Source: Citrobacter youngae ATCC 29220 (GTDB lineage: Bacteria > Pseudomonadota > Gammaproteobacteria > Enterobacterales > Enterobacteriaceae). From it: a stretch of DNA of 64,000 bases. This document shows, in pieces, positions 1 through 8,069 of this stretch (positions within the stretch are counted from its first letter, which is position 1; the number at the start of each line of letters is the position of its first letter). The notes under the pieces were generated by a model. It did not search any database. It had not been told where the DNA came from and saw only the letters and a list, made by a program, of their open reading frames with translations. Position numbers and translations under genes: made by a program. The DNA lies in contig NZ_GG730299.1 in the NCBI RefSeq assembly GCF_000155975.1, forward strand, positions 744,305 to 808,304. The letters run 5' to 3'.

Positions 1-2
1 AG

Positions 3-485
3 TATGTCCCTCGCTGGTCCTCCGAAAAAGAAATGACGCGCTTCATGAACCTCGCGTTTCAGCACATGGCGGATACGGCCGATCGTCTGGACGAATACCC
101 TGAGCAGTTTGAACCGTTGTTTGGTCTGCGTGAAATTGACGAGCATGAACTGACCATCGTTGAAGAGTGGTGCTTTGGTTATATGCGCGGCGTCGCGTTG
201 TCAGACTGGTCCGCACTACCAGACACGTTAAAACCGGCGCTTGAGGCTATTGCACTGCACGGTACAGAAGAAAACTTTGCCGTGGTTGAGAAACTGACGC
301 CAGAAGCGTTTGATGAAAGCGTGGATGCCATCCGCCTGGCGGCGCTGGATCTGCATGCTTACTGGATGGCGCATCCCCAGGAAGCGCCGGTGAAGGCGCC
401 GGTAAAAGTGGATGCCAAGGTAGGACGTAACGACCCATGCCCGTGCGGCAGTGGGAAAAAATACAAGCAGTGCTGCTTGCATTGA
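3..485 (+). CDS. yecA: YecA, UPF0149 protein with SEC-C zinc motif (5' partial)
   Basis: The reading frame is open from the window edge, so the N-terminus lies outside; about 160 of the roughly 221 residues of E. coli YecA are visible. The C-terminus carries a SEC-C zinc-binding motif (residues [16 protein letters not shown] near the end), the same type of tail found on SecA. The body is the all-helical UPF0149 domain. Its molecular role is not established. It is followed by a bidirectional hairpin and convergent tyrP, as in E. coli. Confidence 0.93.
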   Translation, partial: YVPRWSSEKEMTRFMNLAFQHMADTADRLDEYPEQFEPLFGLREIDEHELTIVEEWCFGYMRGVALSDWSALPDTLKPALEAIALHGTEENFAVVEKLTPEAFDESVDAIRLAALDLHAYWMAHPQEAPVKAPVKVDAKVGRNDPCPCGSGKKYKQCCLH

Positions 486-488
486 CAG

Positions 489-509
489 AAAGGGGCGCAA
501 GCCCCTTTT
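489..509. terminator. Bidirectional terminator between yecA and tyrP
   Basis: An 8-bp stem (AAAGGGGC / GCCCCTTT) closes on a GCAA tetraloop, with T-runs on both strands. It sits between two convergent genes, so it can end transcription of both. Confidence 0.85.
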
Positions 510-511
510 GT

Positions 512-1723
512 TTAACCCACTTCGGGCAGTAATCCTGCTGCAATAGAAAACTGTACCGCGATCACCACAATGCCGCACATAAACACCAGTGCCAGCGCCG
601 GTGCGCCACCCGCCACGCGGTAGTTAGCCTGCGGGTTATGTTTTCTGCTTTGCCATGCCAGCATCGCGGGGATCAGCAGCGCCAGCACCGCGAGGGCAAC
701 GCCCGCATACCCCAGCGCCATCACGAAGCCACGCGGGTAGAACAGTGCGAATGCCAGCGGCGGCAGGAAAGTCACCACGCCGGTTTGCATCCTTCCGGCT
801 ACGGTATTTCGGCGCTGGAAAAGGTCTGCCAGATAGTCAAACAATCCCAGCGCGACGCCGAGGAAAGAGGTTGCCAGCGCGAGATCGGCAAACAAATGCA
901 CCGCCAGTTCAACGTGCGGCGAAGCCACGACTTCACGTAATGCCTGCAACAAACCGTTTAAACCCGCGTGGTTGGCTAAAAGCCCCATGAACGTGGACGA
1001 GTTAATGCTGCCCAGTGTAGCCAGTTGCCAGAAAATATAGGCGATCAGCGGAATAGCGCTGCCGGTGATAAATACCCAGCGCAGTTTACGGATGTTACCG
1101 TTCATATAGCTGACGATACTGGGTACGCTGCCGTGAAAACCGAACGAGGTAAAGATTACCGGAATAGCGGAGAGCGCCAGCCCCTGCTGAAGCGGCAGCG
1201 TAAGCAGATTCACTTTATGGATATGCGGCATCAGCAAGGCCAGCATCGCCACCAGAAAAATTATCTTGGCACTGAACAACAGACGGTTGAACAGATCCAC
1301 CAGCGACGTCCCAACGCAAACCACGCCACCGGCAACAAAGGTGAACAGCAGGACGCCTGTTGTCGGGGAGATCGCTGTCCCGGTCCAGTCGCTAATGCTG
1401 GAGGCCAGCAGCTCACCTGCGCCACTGATATACGCCGCCGTCAGCGCGTACATTAAAAACATCATGCTAAAGCCCGTTACCCATTGCCCGTAACGACCAA
1501 GGTAACGTTTTGCCAGGGTACCCAGCCCGGTGTCTGCCGGTACATGCTGATAGACTTCAAGCAGCAACAGCGCGGTGTAGCACATCAGCGCCCACAGCCC
1601 TACCAACAACACCAGCGTGATGCTAAACCCCACGCCTGCCGCAGCTAGCGGCATTGCCAACATACCTGCACCAATCGTGGTTCCCGCCACGATAAAAATA
1701 CTACCCAGGGTTCTGTTTTTCAC
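512..1723 (-). CDS. tyrP: Tyrosine-specific proton symporter TyrP
   Basis: Inner-membrane tyrosine importer of the aromatic amino acid permease (ArAAP/HAAAP) family, 403 residues as in E. coli, with about 11 hydrophobic segments. The N-terminal stretch [11 protein letters not shown] is the family signature. I place the start at the GTG at 1721-1723 because it gives the E. coli length and start context (KNRTLGS) and has an AGAGGAA ribosome site just upstream; the longer frame to 1750 adds nine unconserved residues. Two TyrR-box-like palindromes lie upstream, matching the known TyrR control of this gene. Confidence 0.95.
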   Translation of the reverse strand: MKNRTLGSIFIVAGTTIGAGMLAMPLAAAGVGFSITLVLLVGLWALMCYTALLLLEVYQHVPADTGLGTLAKRYLGRYGQWVTGFSMMFLMYALTAAYISGAGELLASSISDWTGTAISPTTGVLLFTFVAGGVVCVGTSLVDLFNRLLFSAKIIFLVAMLALLMPHIHKVNLLTLPLQQGLALSAIPVIFTSFGFHGSVPSIVSYMNGNIRKLRWVFITGSAIPLIAYIFWQLATLGSINSSTFMGLLANHAGLNGLLQALREVVASPHVELAVHLFADLALATSFLGVALGLFDYLADLFQRRNTVAGRMQTGVVTFLPPLAFALFYPRGFVMALGYAGVALAVLALLIPAMLAWQSRKHNPQANYRVAGGAPALALVFMCGIVVIAVQFSIAAGLLPEVG

Positions 1724-1791
1724 GCTTTCCTCTGTCCCAGAGATAATCAACGGTTATATCTGCGGCGCAGGTTAAGGCAAAACGTTATTTT

Positions 1792-1809
1792 CGTCAAATC
1801 ACCGTTACA
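1792..1809 (-). promoter_or_regulatory. Candidate weak TyrR box upstream of tyrP
   Basis: On the minus strand this reads TGTAAC-N6-TTGACG, a degenerate form of the TyrR consensus TGTAAA-N6-TTTACA. It lies 69 bp upstream of the tyrP start and next to a better box. E. coli tyrP is known to carry a strong and a weak TyrR box together. Confidence 0.5.
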
Positions 1810-1814
1810 ACACA

Positions 1815-1832
1815 TGTACACTAATCTTTACG
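1815..1832 (+). promoter_or_regulatory. Candidate strong TyrR box upstream of tyrP
   Basis: The site reads TGTACA-N6-TTTACG, ten of twelve consensus positions of the TyrR palindrome. It is five bases from the weaker box, so cooperative binding of TyrR to the pair is plausible. Confidence 0.6.
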
Positions 1833-1950
1833 ATTGTTGGGTGCTTTTAAGATGTATAACAAATAACATTTATCTGCTGATAAACCTGTGTTAGCGCAAA
1901 GCAGCGCCCTGCGGTTCACATTAGGCTATGCGCTTTATTGAGGAGGTAGT

Positions 1951-2190
1951 ATGGAATCTATTCACGGTCACGAAGTACTAAATATGATGATTGAATCTGG
2001 CGAGCAGTATTCAAATGCCAGTCTTGAAGCGGCGATCGCGGCACGTTTTGGCGAGCAGGCACGTTTTCACACCTGTTCTGCTGAAGGTATGACGGCGGCC
2101 GAGCTGGTGGCATTTCTGGCGGCGAAGGGGAAGTTTATTGCCCGGGATGACGGCTTCTCTACACACGAAAGCAAGATCTGCCGCCATTAA
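1951..2190 (+). CDS. yecH: YecH, small metal-binding-like protein (DUF2492)
   Basis: A 79-residue cytosolic protein that matches E. coli YecH across its whole length. It has a His-Gly-His element near the N-terminus (residues 5-7), a central HTCS motif and a C-terminal KICRH, so several His and Cys residues could coordinate metal; the family is annotated as metal-binding on this basis. A strong GAGGAGG-like ribosome site (TTGAGGAGG) precedes the ATG. Function is unknown. It lies between tyrP and ftnA as in E. coli. Confidence 0.9.
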   Translation: MESIHGHEVLNMMIESGEQYSNASLEAAIAARFGEQARFHTCSAEGMTAAELVAFLAAKGKFIARDDGFSTHESKICRH

Positions 2191-2200
2191 GATTATCGAA

Positions 2201-2225
2201 TAACGGTGGTCTCTCACCACCGTTA
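2201..2225. terminator. Hairpin between convergent yecH and ftnA
   Basis: A perfect 10-bp inverted repeat (TAACGGTGGT / ACCACCGTTA) with a 5-base loop lies between two convergent stops. The flanking T-tracts are poor, so it is either a weak bidirectional terminator or an mRNA-stabilising hairpin. Confidence 0.55.
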
Positions 2226-2235
2226 CCCAACAGAA

Positions 2236-2733
2236 TTAATTCTGTGTATCGAGCGTAGCCAGCTCTTTGTCGATGAAATAAAGACCTTCACCGCTTTTAC
2301 CTGCCAGCGATAGCTTATCAATAACAGATTTAAATAATTTCTCTTCTTCGTGCTGTTCGGCAACATACCACTGCAGGAAATTAAACGTCGGATAATCCTG
2401 GTAGGTCATTGCCGCATGCGCCAGTTCATTAATTTTCTGGGTGATCAATTGCTCATGTTCATAAGTCACACGGAACAGTTCGTCCAGTGAAGCATATTCA
2501 GCAAAGGGGGAGGAAACGGCATTAATACGCGGCAAGCTGCCGGTATCTGTCAGGTAGTCGAACAGACGCTGCATATGTGTCATCTCTTCCTGCGCGTGAC
2601 GACGCAGAAACGCAGCGGCGCCTTCGAAGCTGTGATAGCTGCACCACGCGCTCATCTGCTGGTAGAGCAGAGATGAATATAATTCAAGATTCATTTGCTC
2701 ATTCAGTTGGTCGATCATTTCTGTTTTCAGCAT
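2236..2733 (-). CDS. ftnA: Non-heme ferritin FtnA
   Basis: Iron-storage ferritin, 165 residues as in E. coli FtnA, a four-helix-bundle subunit that assembles into a 24-mer shell. All ferroxidase residues are in place: Glu17, Glu50, His53, Glu94 and Gln127 form the di-iron centre, and Glu49, Glu126, Glu129 and Glu130 are available for the third iron site. It oxidises Fe(II) and stores it as ferric mineral in the cytosol. An AGCAGAACC stretch precedes the ATG. Contrast with the degenerate FtnB at 6140-6643. Confidence 0.97.
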   Translation of the reverse strand: MLKTEMIDQLNEQMNLELYSSLLYQQMSAWCSYHSFEGAAAFLRRHAQEEMTHMQRLFDYLTDTGSLPRINAVSSPFAEYASLDELFRVTYEHEQLITQKINELAHAAMTYQDYPTFNFLQWYVAEQHEEEKLFKSVIDKLSLAGKSGEGLYFIDKELATLDTQN

Positions 2734-2926
2734 GGTTCTGCTCCACGAAAGTGATTATTTATTACGTGGCGCCACTATAATTTGTTATTTAATTATTTGC
2801 AAAAGGTAAAATAATAAATTTATTTATTAAAAATACGAATGGGAATAAAACGCATTAACGCTATTAAACGGAAGATATAAATAATGGAAAGGCAGAAGAC
2901 CAGCAATAATGTGCTGGTCAGAAATA

Positions 2927-3262
2927 TTAATAATTGAAGGAGGGCGATTGGGATACCGCGACGCCGCGACACTGCCAGGCAAGCGTGATTTTGGTATTTA
3001 AACACAGAGAACCGGCATACACGCTACAGGTTGACACCGGCTGACCAAACGCTTCAGCACTGGCATAACCCAGGCGCTGGCACTCTTTGGTGGCTGTCCC
3101 TTGGGTTACGTAGTCATCGGTTCGCGCCGTTTGCAACATAGCCTGGTTGTAAGTCAGTCGAACCACGCCGGTGACAGCGCTGGCTTCGCTGACCTGCGCC
3201 TGCTTAGTAATAGTGCAACCTGTCAGCACGAACGGCAAAAGGGCAAGAATAAAGGTCTTCAT
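2927..3262 (-). CDS. yecR: YecR, flagellar-regulon lipoprotein
   Basis: A 111-residue secreted lipoprotein: a short Lys-led hydrophobic signal ends in the lipobox LTGC, with the lipidated Cys at residue 16. The start is placed at the ATG at 3260-3262 so that the signal peptide begins MKTFILALL; a longer frame to 3343 adds 27 residues and would bury the signal. The rest matches E. coli YecR, which belongs to the FlhDC flagellar regulon; its function is unknown. I found no convincing sigma-28 promoter directly upstream. Four Cys residues in the mature part could form disulphides. Confidence 0.85.
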   Translation of the reverse strand: MKTFILALLPFVLTGCTITKQAQVSEASAVTGVVRLTYNQAMLQTARTDDYVTQGTATKECQRLGYASAEAFGQPVSTCSVYAGSLCLNTKITLAWQCRGVAVSQSPSFNY

Positions 3263-3527
3263 GAGATCGCTCTGAAAGTTCGGAGATACTCCATCATGGC
3301 ATACATCGTGCCTCATCAATGGCTTGAATAGCCCGATGATCACCTGCGATTAATCACAACGACGCCATTGCGTTAAGGCCATTCTTATCCGTAAGGAAAA
3401 AATGTGAGCACATCATTGCTTTTTAAAACTAAATTTCATTAAATTTGAAAGATGGTTTGCAAAATAGTAATGTGGCCTGAATATTATGACTTTCAGCAGG
3501 CCCCGCACGCATTCAGGAGATGACAGA

Positions 3528-4166
3528 ATGAAAATTGCATTGATGATGGAAAACAGTCAGGCAAGCAAAAACGCCATCATTCATAACGAGCTTAAAGCCG
3601 TTGCGGATGAGAAAGGTTTTCCCGTGTTTAACGTTGGCATGAGCGATGAAAATGATCATCATCTGACCTACATTCACTTAGGCATTATGGCCAGTATTCT
3701 GCTTAATTCCAAAGCGGTTGATTTCGTTGTCACCGGCTGTGGTACGGGTCAGGGCGCAATGATGTCACTGAATATCCATCCGGGCGTCGTATGTGGTTAC
3801 TGCCTCGATCCGGCGGACGCATTCTTGTTTTCGCAGATCAACAACGGGAATGCGCTTTCTCTGGCCTTCGCCAAAGGCTTTGGCTGGGGCGCTGAGCTGA
3901 ATGTGCGCTATATGTTTGAAAAAGCGTTTACTGGCCGTACCGGGGAAGGTTACCCGCCGGAGCGTAAAGAGCCGCAGGTGCGTAACGCAGGCATTCTCAA
4001 TCAGGTGAAAGCGGCAGTGGTAAAAGAAAATTATCTGGATACCCTGCGTGCTATCGATCCTGAACTGGTGAAAACCGCCGTGTCTGGCCCACGCTTCCAG
4101 CAATGTTTCTTTGAAAACTGCCAGGACAAATCGATCGAAGCGTTTGTGCGCGAAGTTATTGGTTAA
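3528..4166 (+). CDS. RpiB/LacA/LacB-family sugar-phosphate isomerase
   Basis: A 212-residue protein of the RpiB/LacAB aldose-ketose isomerase fold. The N-terminal KIALMMENS strand-loop and the VTGCGTGQGA motif correspond to the substrate and phosphate-binding loops, and the Cys of GCGTG aligns with the catalytic Cys of RpiB. It is longer than RpiB (about 149 residues) because of a C-terminal extension from about residue 140. The start is the ATG with an AGGAGATGACAGA ribosome site; an upstream frame to 3486 lacks one. The substrate cannot be read from the sequence. No kinase or aldolase partner is next to it, which is unusual for a sugar pathway gene. Confidence 0.75.
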   Translation: MKIALMMENSQASKNAIIHNELKAVADEKGFPVFNVGMSDENDHHLTYIHLGIMASILLNSKAVDFVVTGCGTGQGAMMSLNIHPGVVCGYCLDPADAFLFSQINNGNALSLAFAKGFGWGAELNVRYMFEKAFTGRTGEGYPPERKEPQVRNAGILNQVKAAVVKENYLDTLRAIDPELVKTAVSGPRFQQCFFENCQDKSIEAFVREVIG

Positions 4167-4174
4167 ATCCTGCT

Positions 4175-4200
4175 GGCCCGGCGGTATTCGCCTGCCGGGC
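4175..4200. terminator. Hairpin between the isomerase and MFS genes
   Basis: GCCCGGCGG / CCTGCCGGGC form a GC-rich, slightly imperfect stem followed on the plus strand by TATCCATTTTT. It separates convergent genes and overlaps the last base of the MFS stop codon. Confidence 0.6.
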
Positions 4201-5621
4201 TATCCATTTTTCGCCGACACCGCGCTTCCTGCATCACGGGCAAGTCGCAGCGTATCCACCATACCGACCAGACAAATAATGGCGATAGCCACAAAGGCGA
4301 GGCGAAAACTTATCCCCGGAATATGGCCCAGAGCCAGCCATTCACTGATCTCATCGCCGATGCGGATGCCAATAGCGGCTAATGAAATCCCCAGACCCAC
4401 CGCTAACTGCGTTGCCGTACTGAACAGCGTATTGGCGTAGCTCATTTGCGACGCAGGGACATCTGCGAAGGCCAGCGTGCTGACGCCGGTAAACTGGATT
4501 GAACGGAACACGCCGCCCAGATACAGCACCAGCAAAATAACCCACACGGGCGTTTGCGGCGTAATCAATGCGCAGGCCAGCAGCGCCAGAACGTTAAGGG
4601 CGCCGTTGATCAGCAACAATTTCTTAAAGCCCAGCCAGCGTATCAACGGCGTGGTTGCCGGTTTAATCGTCAGGTTGCCGACAAATACCGCCAGCACCAG
4701 CGAACCCGCGTGAAAGGCGTTCATGCCAAAGCCTACCAGGAACATTAACGGCAACAGAAATGGCACGGCGCTGATAGAGGCGCGAAACAGCGATCCGCCG
4801 TACATCGTGACGCGAAAAGTAGGGACGCTCATGGCATCAAGACGAATCATCGGCCAGGCGGCGCGGCGAAAATGGCGCAGGGCAAACAGGAAAGTCGCTA
4901 TTCCCAGCGTGAGAAGTCCGGCAGTTAGCCAACCCTGCGGCTGTTGAGTTCCCAGCCGTTCCATGGCATACACCAGACTGACCATGGCAACAGAGGTGGC
5001 GACAAATCCCGCTATATCGAACGGGCGGCGCTCATCATCATGAATATCCGGGATAAAACGTAACGCCAGCGCCATCGCCACTATTCCCAGCGGGACGTTA
5101 ATAAAGAAGATCCAGCGCCAGTTGGCATAGCTGGTGATAAATCCCCCCAGCGGCGGGCCGATGATGGGCGCGACCAACGCGGGCCAGGTCAGGGTTGCAA
5201 TAGCGGTAATCAACTGATGCTTGGGCGTGGTGCGCAGCACCGCGAGGCGGCCAACCGGAACCATTAACGCGCCGCCCACGCCCTGTAAGATGCGCATTGC
5301 CACAAAGCTCTCAAGGCTTTCGGACAAACCGCACAGGACCGAGGCGAGGGTAAATATCGCCAGCGCGAGGGTAAAGACTTTTCTGGCGCCAAAGCGGTCC
5401 GCAATCCAGCCGCTGGCGGGGATCAGCACCGCGAGGGTGATCAGGTAGGCGCTAATGCCAATGTTCAGGTCGACCGCCTGTACGCCAAAGCTTTTGGCCA
5501 TGTCGGGCAGGGCGGTGGCAATCACCGTGCCGTCAATAAATTCCATAAAGAAAGCTCCGGCAACAAGTAATGCCGCCGGGGAGAGACCGCGTTTGTTCTC
5601 AACCGTTAACTGTTCACTCAT
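4200..5621 (-). CDS. MFS efflux transporter, DHA2 (14-TMS) family
   Basis: A 473-residue polytopic membrane protein with about 14 hydrophobic segments. The first segment carries the DHA2 motif (FIDGTVIATALPDM, with the Asp of motif D1), and the loop after segment 2 carries motif A (GWIADRFGARK). Segment 5 holds the antiporter-like motif C region (GPPLGG). These features define a proton-driven drug/solute exporter of the EmrB/QacA type. There is no adjacent EmrA-like fusion protein or regulator, so it probably exports across the inner membrane only. Substrate unknown. Confidence 0.85.
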   Translation of the reverse strand: MSEQLTVENKRGLSPAALLVAGAFFMEFIDGTVIATALPDMAKSFGVQAVDLNIGISAYLITLAVLIPASGWIADRFGARKVFTLALAIFTLASVLCGLSESLESFVAMRILQGVGGALMVPVGRLAVLRTTPKHQLITAIATLTWPALVAPIIGPPLGGFITSYANWRWIFFINVPLGIVAMALALRFIPDIHDDERRPFDIAGFVATSVAMVSLVYAMERLGTQQPQGWLTAGLLTLGIATFLFALRHFRRAAWPMIRLDAMSVPTFRVTMYGGSLFRASISAVPFLLPLMFLVGFGMNAFHAGSLVLAVFVGNLTIKPATTPLIRWLGFKKLLLINGALNVLALLACALITPQTPVWVILLVLYLGGVFRSIQFTGVSTLAFADVPASQMSYANTLFSTATQLAVGLGISLAAIGIRIGDEISEWLALGHIPGISFRLAFVAIAIICLVGMVDTLRLARDAGSAVSAKNG

Positions 5622-5750
5622 GTTGTGCTTGTCATCTCAAAAGAAACTCACTGCAACTATTTTTATTCTCAGCACATTCGTTATGCGTGCGCCGCTATCG
5701 TTTCAATCGCTGAATGGGTACTATGACGACCTTTCAATAAGGAGCTCACT

Positions 5751-6002
5751 ATGTCCCAAACACTGAATGCCGATCAGGAACTGCTCTCGGACGTTGTTGC
5801 CTGTCAGTTGGTTATCAAGCAAATGCTGGATGTTCTTGATGTTATTGCCCCGGTAGAAGTTCGGGAGAAAATGTCCAGCCAGCTGAAAAGCATTGATTTT
5901 TCCAGCCACCCTGCGGGCGCCGATCCGGTCACTATGCGGGCAATACAAAAAGCGGTTGCCTTGATCGAGTTGAAATTTACCCCGCAGAGTGAGTCTCACT
6001 AA
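5751..6002 (+). CDS. yecJ: YecJ, small DUF2766 protein
   Basis: An 83-residue protein matching E. coli YecJ from end to end. It is predicted helical, without signal peptide or membrane segment. A good ribosome site (TAAGGAGCTCACT) precedes the ATG. It stands alone between the divergent MFS gene and convergent ftnB. No function is known. Confidence 0.88.
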   Translation: MSQTLNADQELLSDVVACQLVIKQMLDVLDVIAPVEVREKMSSQLKSIDFSSHPAGADPVTMRAIQKAVALIELKFTPQSESH

Positions 6003-6139
6003 AATAAACCGTTGTTTCAGGTTTTAGAAAGGTTTTTTTGCGTCTACAGAGAATGAAAGGCGCGAGCGGAGAGATAATCAAGCGCCAGCCGGAAAAGATA
6101 CGTGGTATGACTATCCGGCGAGCGCTATGAAATTGAAGA

Positions 6140-6643
6140 TTAGTGATGTTGGTAGTTTACGACGTTCAGCAGATGCTTATCGGTTTGCGCCATGCATAAT
6201 CCCGCGCGTTTAGCGCTGCGGACTTCATCAAGAATGGTTTGTAACAGCACGCCATCCTGCTGCTGCTCTTTTTCCAAATCGTGAAGAAAATCGATGGTTG
6301 GCTCATCGTTCAGTGCTTCAGCTTCGTTGGTTAAGCGCGAGAGCTTACTCGAACGCTGTTGGTATTCATCCAGTGTTTTCTGAAACAGTTCTTCAAGCGA
6401 AGTCAGTTCATCACCCGGAAAATCGATGGCCTTGACGATGGGGTTAGCCCCGGCGCTTTTCATAAAATTAAACATACGCATCATTTGAGTCACGTTACCC
6501 TGCGCCTGCGTGCGTAGAAAGGTTGCGGTGCCTGTCAGGCTATGGTCGTAGCACCATTCGCTAAGGTGCAGGTAAAGATTCGATGCGTAGAACTCAAGGT
6601 TCATTTGCGTGTTGAGTTTATGAACAATTCCAACTGCAGCCAT
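6140..6643 (-). CDS. ftnB: Ferritin-like protein FtnB with altered ferroxidase centre
   Basis: A 167-residue ferritin-fold protein, the length of E. coli FtnB. The start at 6641-6643 has an AAGGATATT ribosome site; the longer frame to 6712 adds 23 unconserved residues. Aligned with FtnA, Glu17, Glu126 and Gln127 are kept, but Glu50 is Asn, His53 is Gln, Glu94 is Tyr, Glu129 is Gln and Glu130 is Asp. The canonical di-iron ferroxidase site is therefore absent. The same type of change exists in E. coli and Salmonella FtnB, which is linked to iron-sulphur repair and oxidative stress rather than bulk iron storage. Confidence 0.93.
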   Translation of the reverse strand: MAAVGIVHKLNTQMNLEFYASNLYLHLSEWCYDHSLTGTATFLRTQAQGNVTQMMRMFNFMKSAGANPIVKAIDFPGDELTSLEELFQKTLDEYQQRSSKLSRLTNEAEALNDEPTIDFLHDLEKEQQQDGVLLQTILDEVRSAKRAGLCMAQTDKHLLNVVNYQHH

Positions 6644-7196
6644 ATCAATATCCTTATTTCCAGAAAGGAGAATGTACGTTACTAACGTCAGTGCCACGGG
6701 CTGCCGCCGCACTGCACATCTACGTACAATTAAAACTGTTAGCAGAATAAATCCGTTCCGCCGGTCCTTTAGTGATCACGGATTATATCCGCCTCCGATC
6801 GAGATTCAGCATAGCGCGTGATCTGACATAAGAAAATCCTTAAATCTGCATATTTATGTTTTTTTACATATTGTCATAGCAATATTCTTAATGTGGGCAT
6901 TTTGTTATATAGGGTTCGTGAATGTAATTGATTGATATTTAAGTTATTAAAGTTATATTCTGATAATGAAATGGTGTTTCATATCACAAAATTAAATTTA
7001 ACAATACGCTATTGTCTTGACCTTGCTGATTATGAGGCCCGACTTGTCGCGATTTCACGATTGGGCAAGACAAATGAAAGCTATCTGGCAGCTAATATTT
7101 TGCGCCAGATCATTTTTGCTGAAATTAATAATTTTAAAGAGCTGCACGATTCGGCATTTATTGTTTGGTGTATGAGAATAAAGCGAGGAGTTACGA
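6644..7196. other. AT-rich intergenic region between ftnB and the PfpI-like gene
   Basis: This 553-bp gap holds the promoters of divergent ftnB and the PfpI-like gene. The part from about 6830 to 7000 is strongly AT-rich compared with its neighbours. A frame from about 6971 to 7234 exists, but it has no ribosome site and overlaps the next gene, so I do not call it. I see no recognisable operator. Confidence 0.5.
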
Positions 7197-7754
7197 ATGA
7201 AAAAAGTTGCGGTGCTGCTGGCGCCCGGTTTTGAAGAGGCGGAGGCGATTGTCACCATTGATATTCTGCGTCGCCTGAATATCGATGTCGAAACGCTGGC
7301 CTGTGCGGAGTCGCGAGCGGTGGTGAGCTACCATGACGTACCGATGGTGACGGACAGCACGCTGGCAGCGCGCCAGACCTGTCTGTACGATGCCGTCGTG
7401 TTGCCAGGAGGACCGCAGGGCAGCGTCAATCTCGCCGCCAGTGAGGCCGTCATCCAGTTTGTCACCCGTCATGATGAGGCAGGAAAACTTATTTGTCCGG
7501 TGTGCTCTGCGGCCGCGCGCGTGCTGGGCGGCAACGGTCTGCTGAAGGGGCGTCGCTACGTGTGCTCTGGAGATTTATGGCAAAACGTCACCGATGGAAA
7601 ATATATCGATGCGCCGGTTGTGGAAGATGGCAACCTGATTAGCGGCAAAGGGTTGGGGCATATTTTCGATTTTGCACTAACGCTTTCGGCGCGCCTGTTG
7701 GGAGATGACATTCCGGTTCGCGAACACGCGGATCACATTTATTACCGATGGTAA
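7197..7754 (+). CDS. DJ-1/PfpI (ThiJ) superfamily protein
   Basis: A 185-residue single-domain DJ-1/PfpI protein. The N-terminal GFEEAEA places the conserved acidic residue (Glu14 or nearby), and VLPGGPQGS is the nucleotide-like loop. The nucleophile-elbow Cys is Cys103 in ICPVCSAAARVL, aligned with Cys106 of YajL/DJ-1, and HADHIYYRW ends the domain. Relatives act as deglycases, glyoxalase-III-like enzymes or chaperones; the exact reaction here is not readable. The ribosome site is AGCGAGGAGTTACGA. E. coli K-12 has no gene at this position, so it is a lineage-specific addition between ftnB and araF. Confidence 0.85.
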   Translation: MKKVAVLLAPGFEEAEAIVTIDILRRLNIDVETLACAESRAVVSYHDVPMVTDSTLAARQTCLYDAVVLPGGPQGSVNLAASEAVIQFVTRHDEAGKLICPVCSAAARVLGGNGLLKGRRYVCSGDLWQNVTDGKYIDAPVVEDGNLISGKGLGHIFDFALTLSARLLGDDIPVREHADHIYYRW

Positions 7755-8069
7755 TCATGTTCCCGAATGCTTCGGTATTCGGGAACAAGGATTCGTTGGC
7801 TGATGTTATGGATTAATCTGCTATTCCTTTTTTTCCCCGTCGACAAACCCGCACTTTTTTATGTCATTTCTCGCTGAATTTATGTACGCAATTACTGTAA
7901 TTCTGTGGTGTGATGCCGCTCTCTTATGGAGAATCAATTTCTCGCTAAAAATACTCCCAGCACTGGCATTGATCTTATCAATAAAAGGTAATGCCTTGTT
8001 TTACGTCCGAATTACAATAAATCGTCTGATTTTATCCTACAAATAAGAACGTTAAAGCTGGAGTTAACC
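7755..8069. other. araFGH promoter region
   Basis: The 315-bp gap upstream of araF contains two AraC half-sites (annotated separately). A poor CRP-like sequence begins TGTGATGCCGC near 7909. The start of araF has an AGCTGGAGTTAACC ribosome site. A 61-codon hydrophobic frame (7861-8046) overlaps this region but is not supported. Confidence 0.6.
7786..7823 (-). promoter_or_regulatory. Paired AraC half-sites (I1-I2 type direct repeat) for araFGH
   Basis: The site at 7807-7823 reads TATGGA-N7-GCTA, a perfect reverse complement of the AraC half-site TAGC-N7-TCCATA. A second, weaker copy (CAAGGA-N7-GCTG) starts at 7786, exactly 21 bp away, the spacing needed for an AraC dimer in activating mode. 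Both face away from araF, the reverse of the araBAD arrangement; I recall the same orientation for E. coli araFGH. Confidence 0.8.

Noticed and set aside
1025-1456. Long plus-strand frame opposite tyrP
   Set aside because: Antisense shadow of a well-supported gene; no start context or family match.
3263-3400. Sigma-28 promoter for yecR
   Set aside because: Expected from its place in the flagellar regulon, but no TAAA-N15 to GCCGATAA pattern with correct spacing was found on the minus strand.
6003-6139. azuC small protein gene
   Set aside because: E. coli carries azuC in this neighbourhood; no matching small frame was found here.
6932-7234. 100-codon frame before the PfpI-like gene
   Set aside because: It begins at a TTG without ribosome site, overlaps the next gene by 38 bp in another frame and lies in AT-rich DNA; I do not recognise the product.
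7909-7925. CRP site for araFGH (TGTGATGCCGCTCTCTT)
   Set aside because: Only the left half fits; the right half is too poor to call, although a CRP site is expected for this operon.
7861-8046. 61-codon hydrophobic frame in the araF promoter region
   Set aside because: It has no ribosome site (T-run before the ATG) and covers the expected araF promoter.
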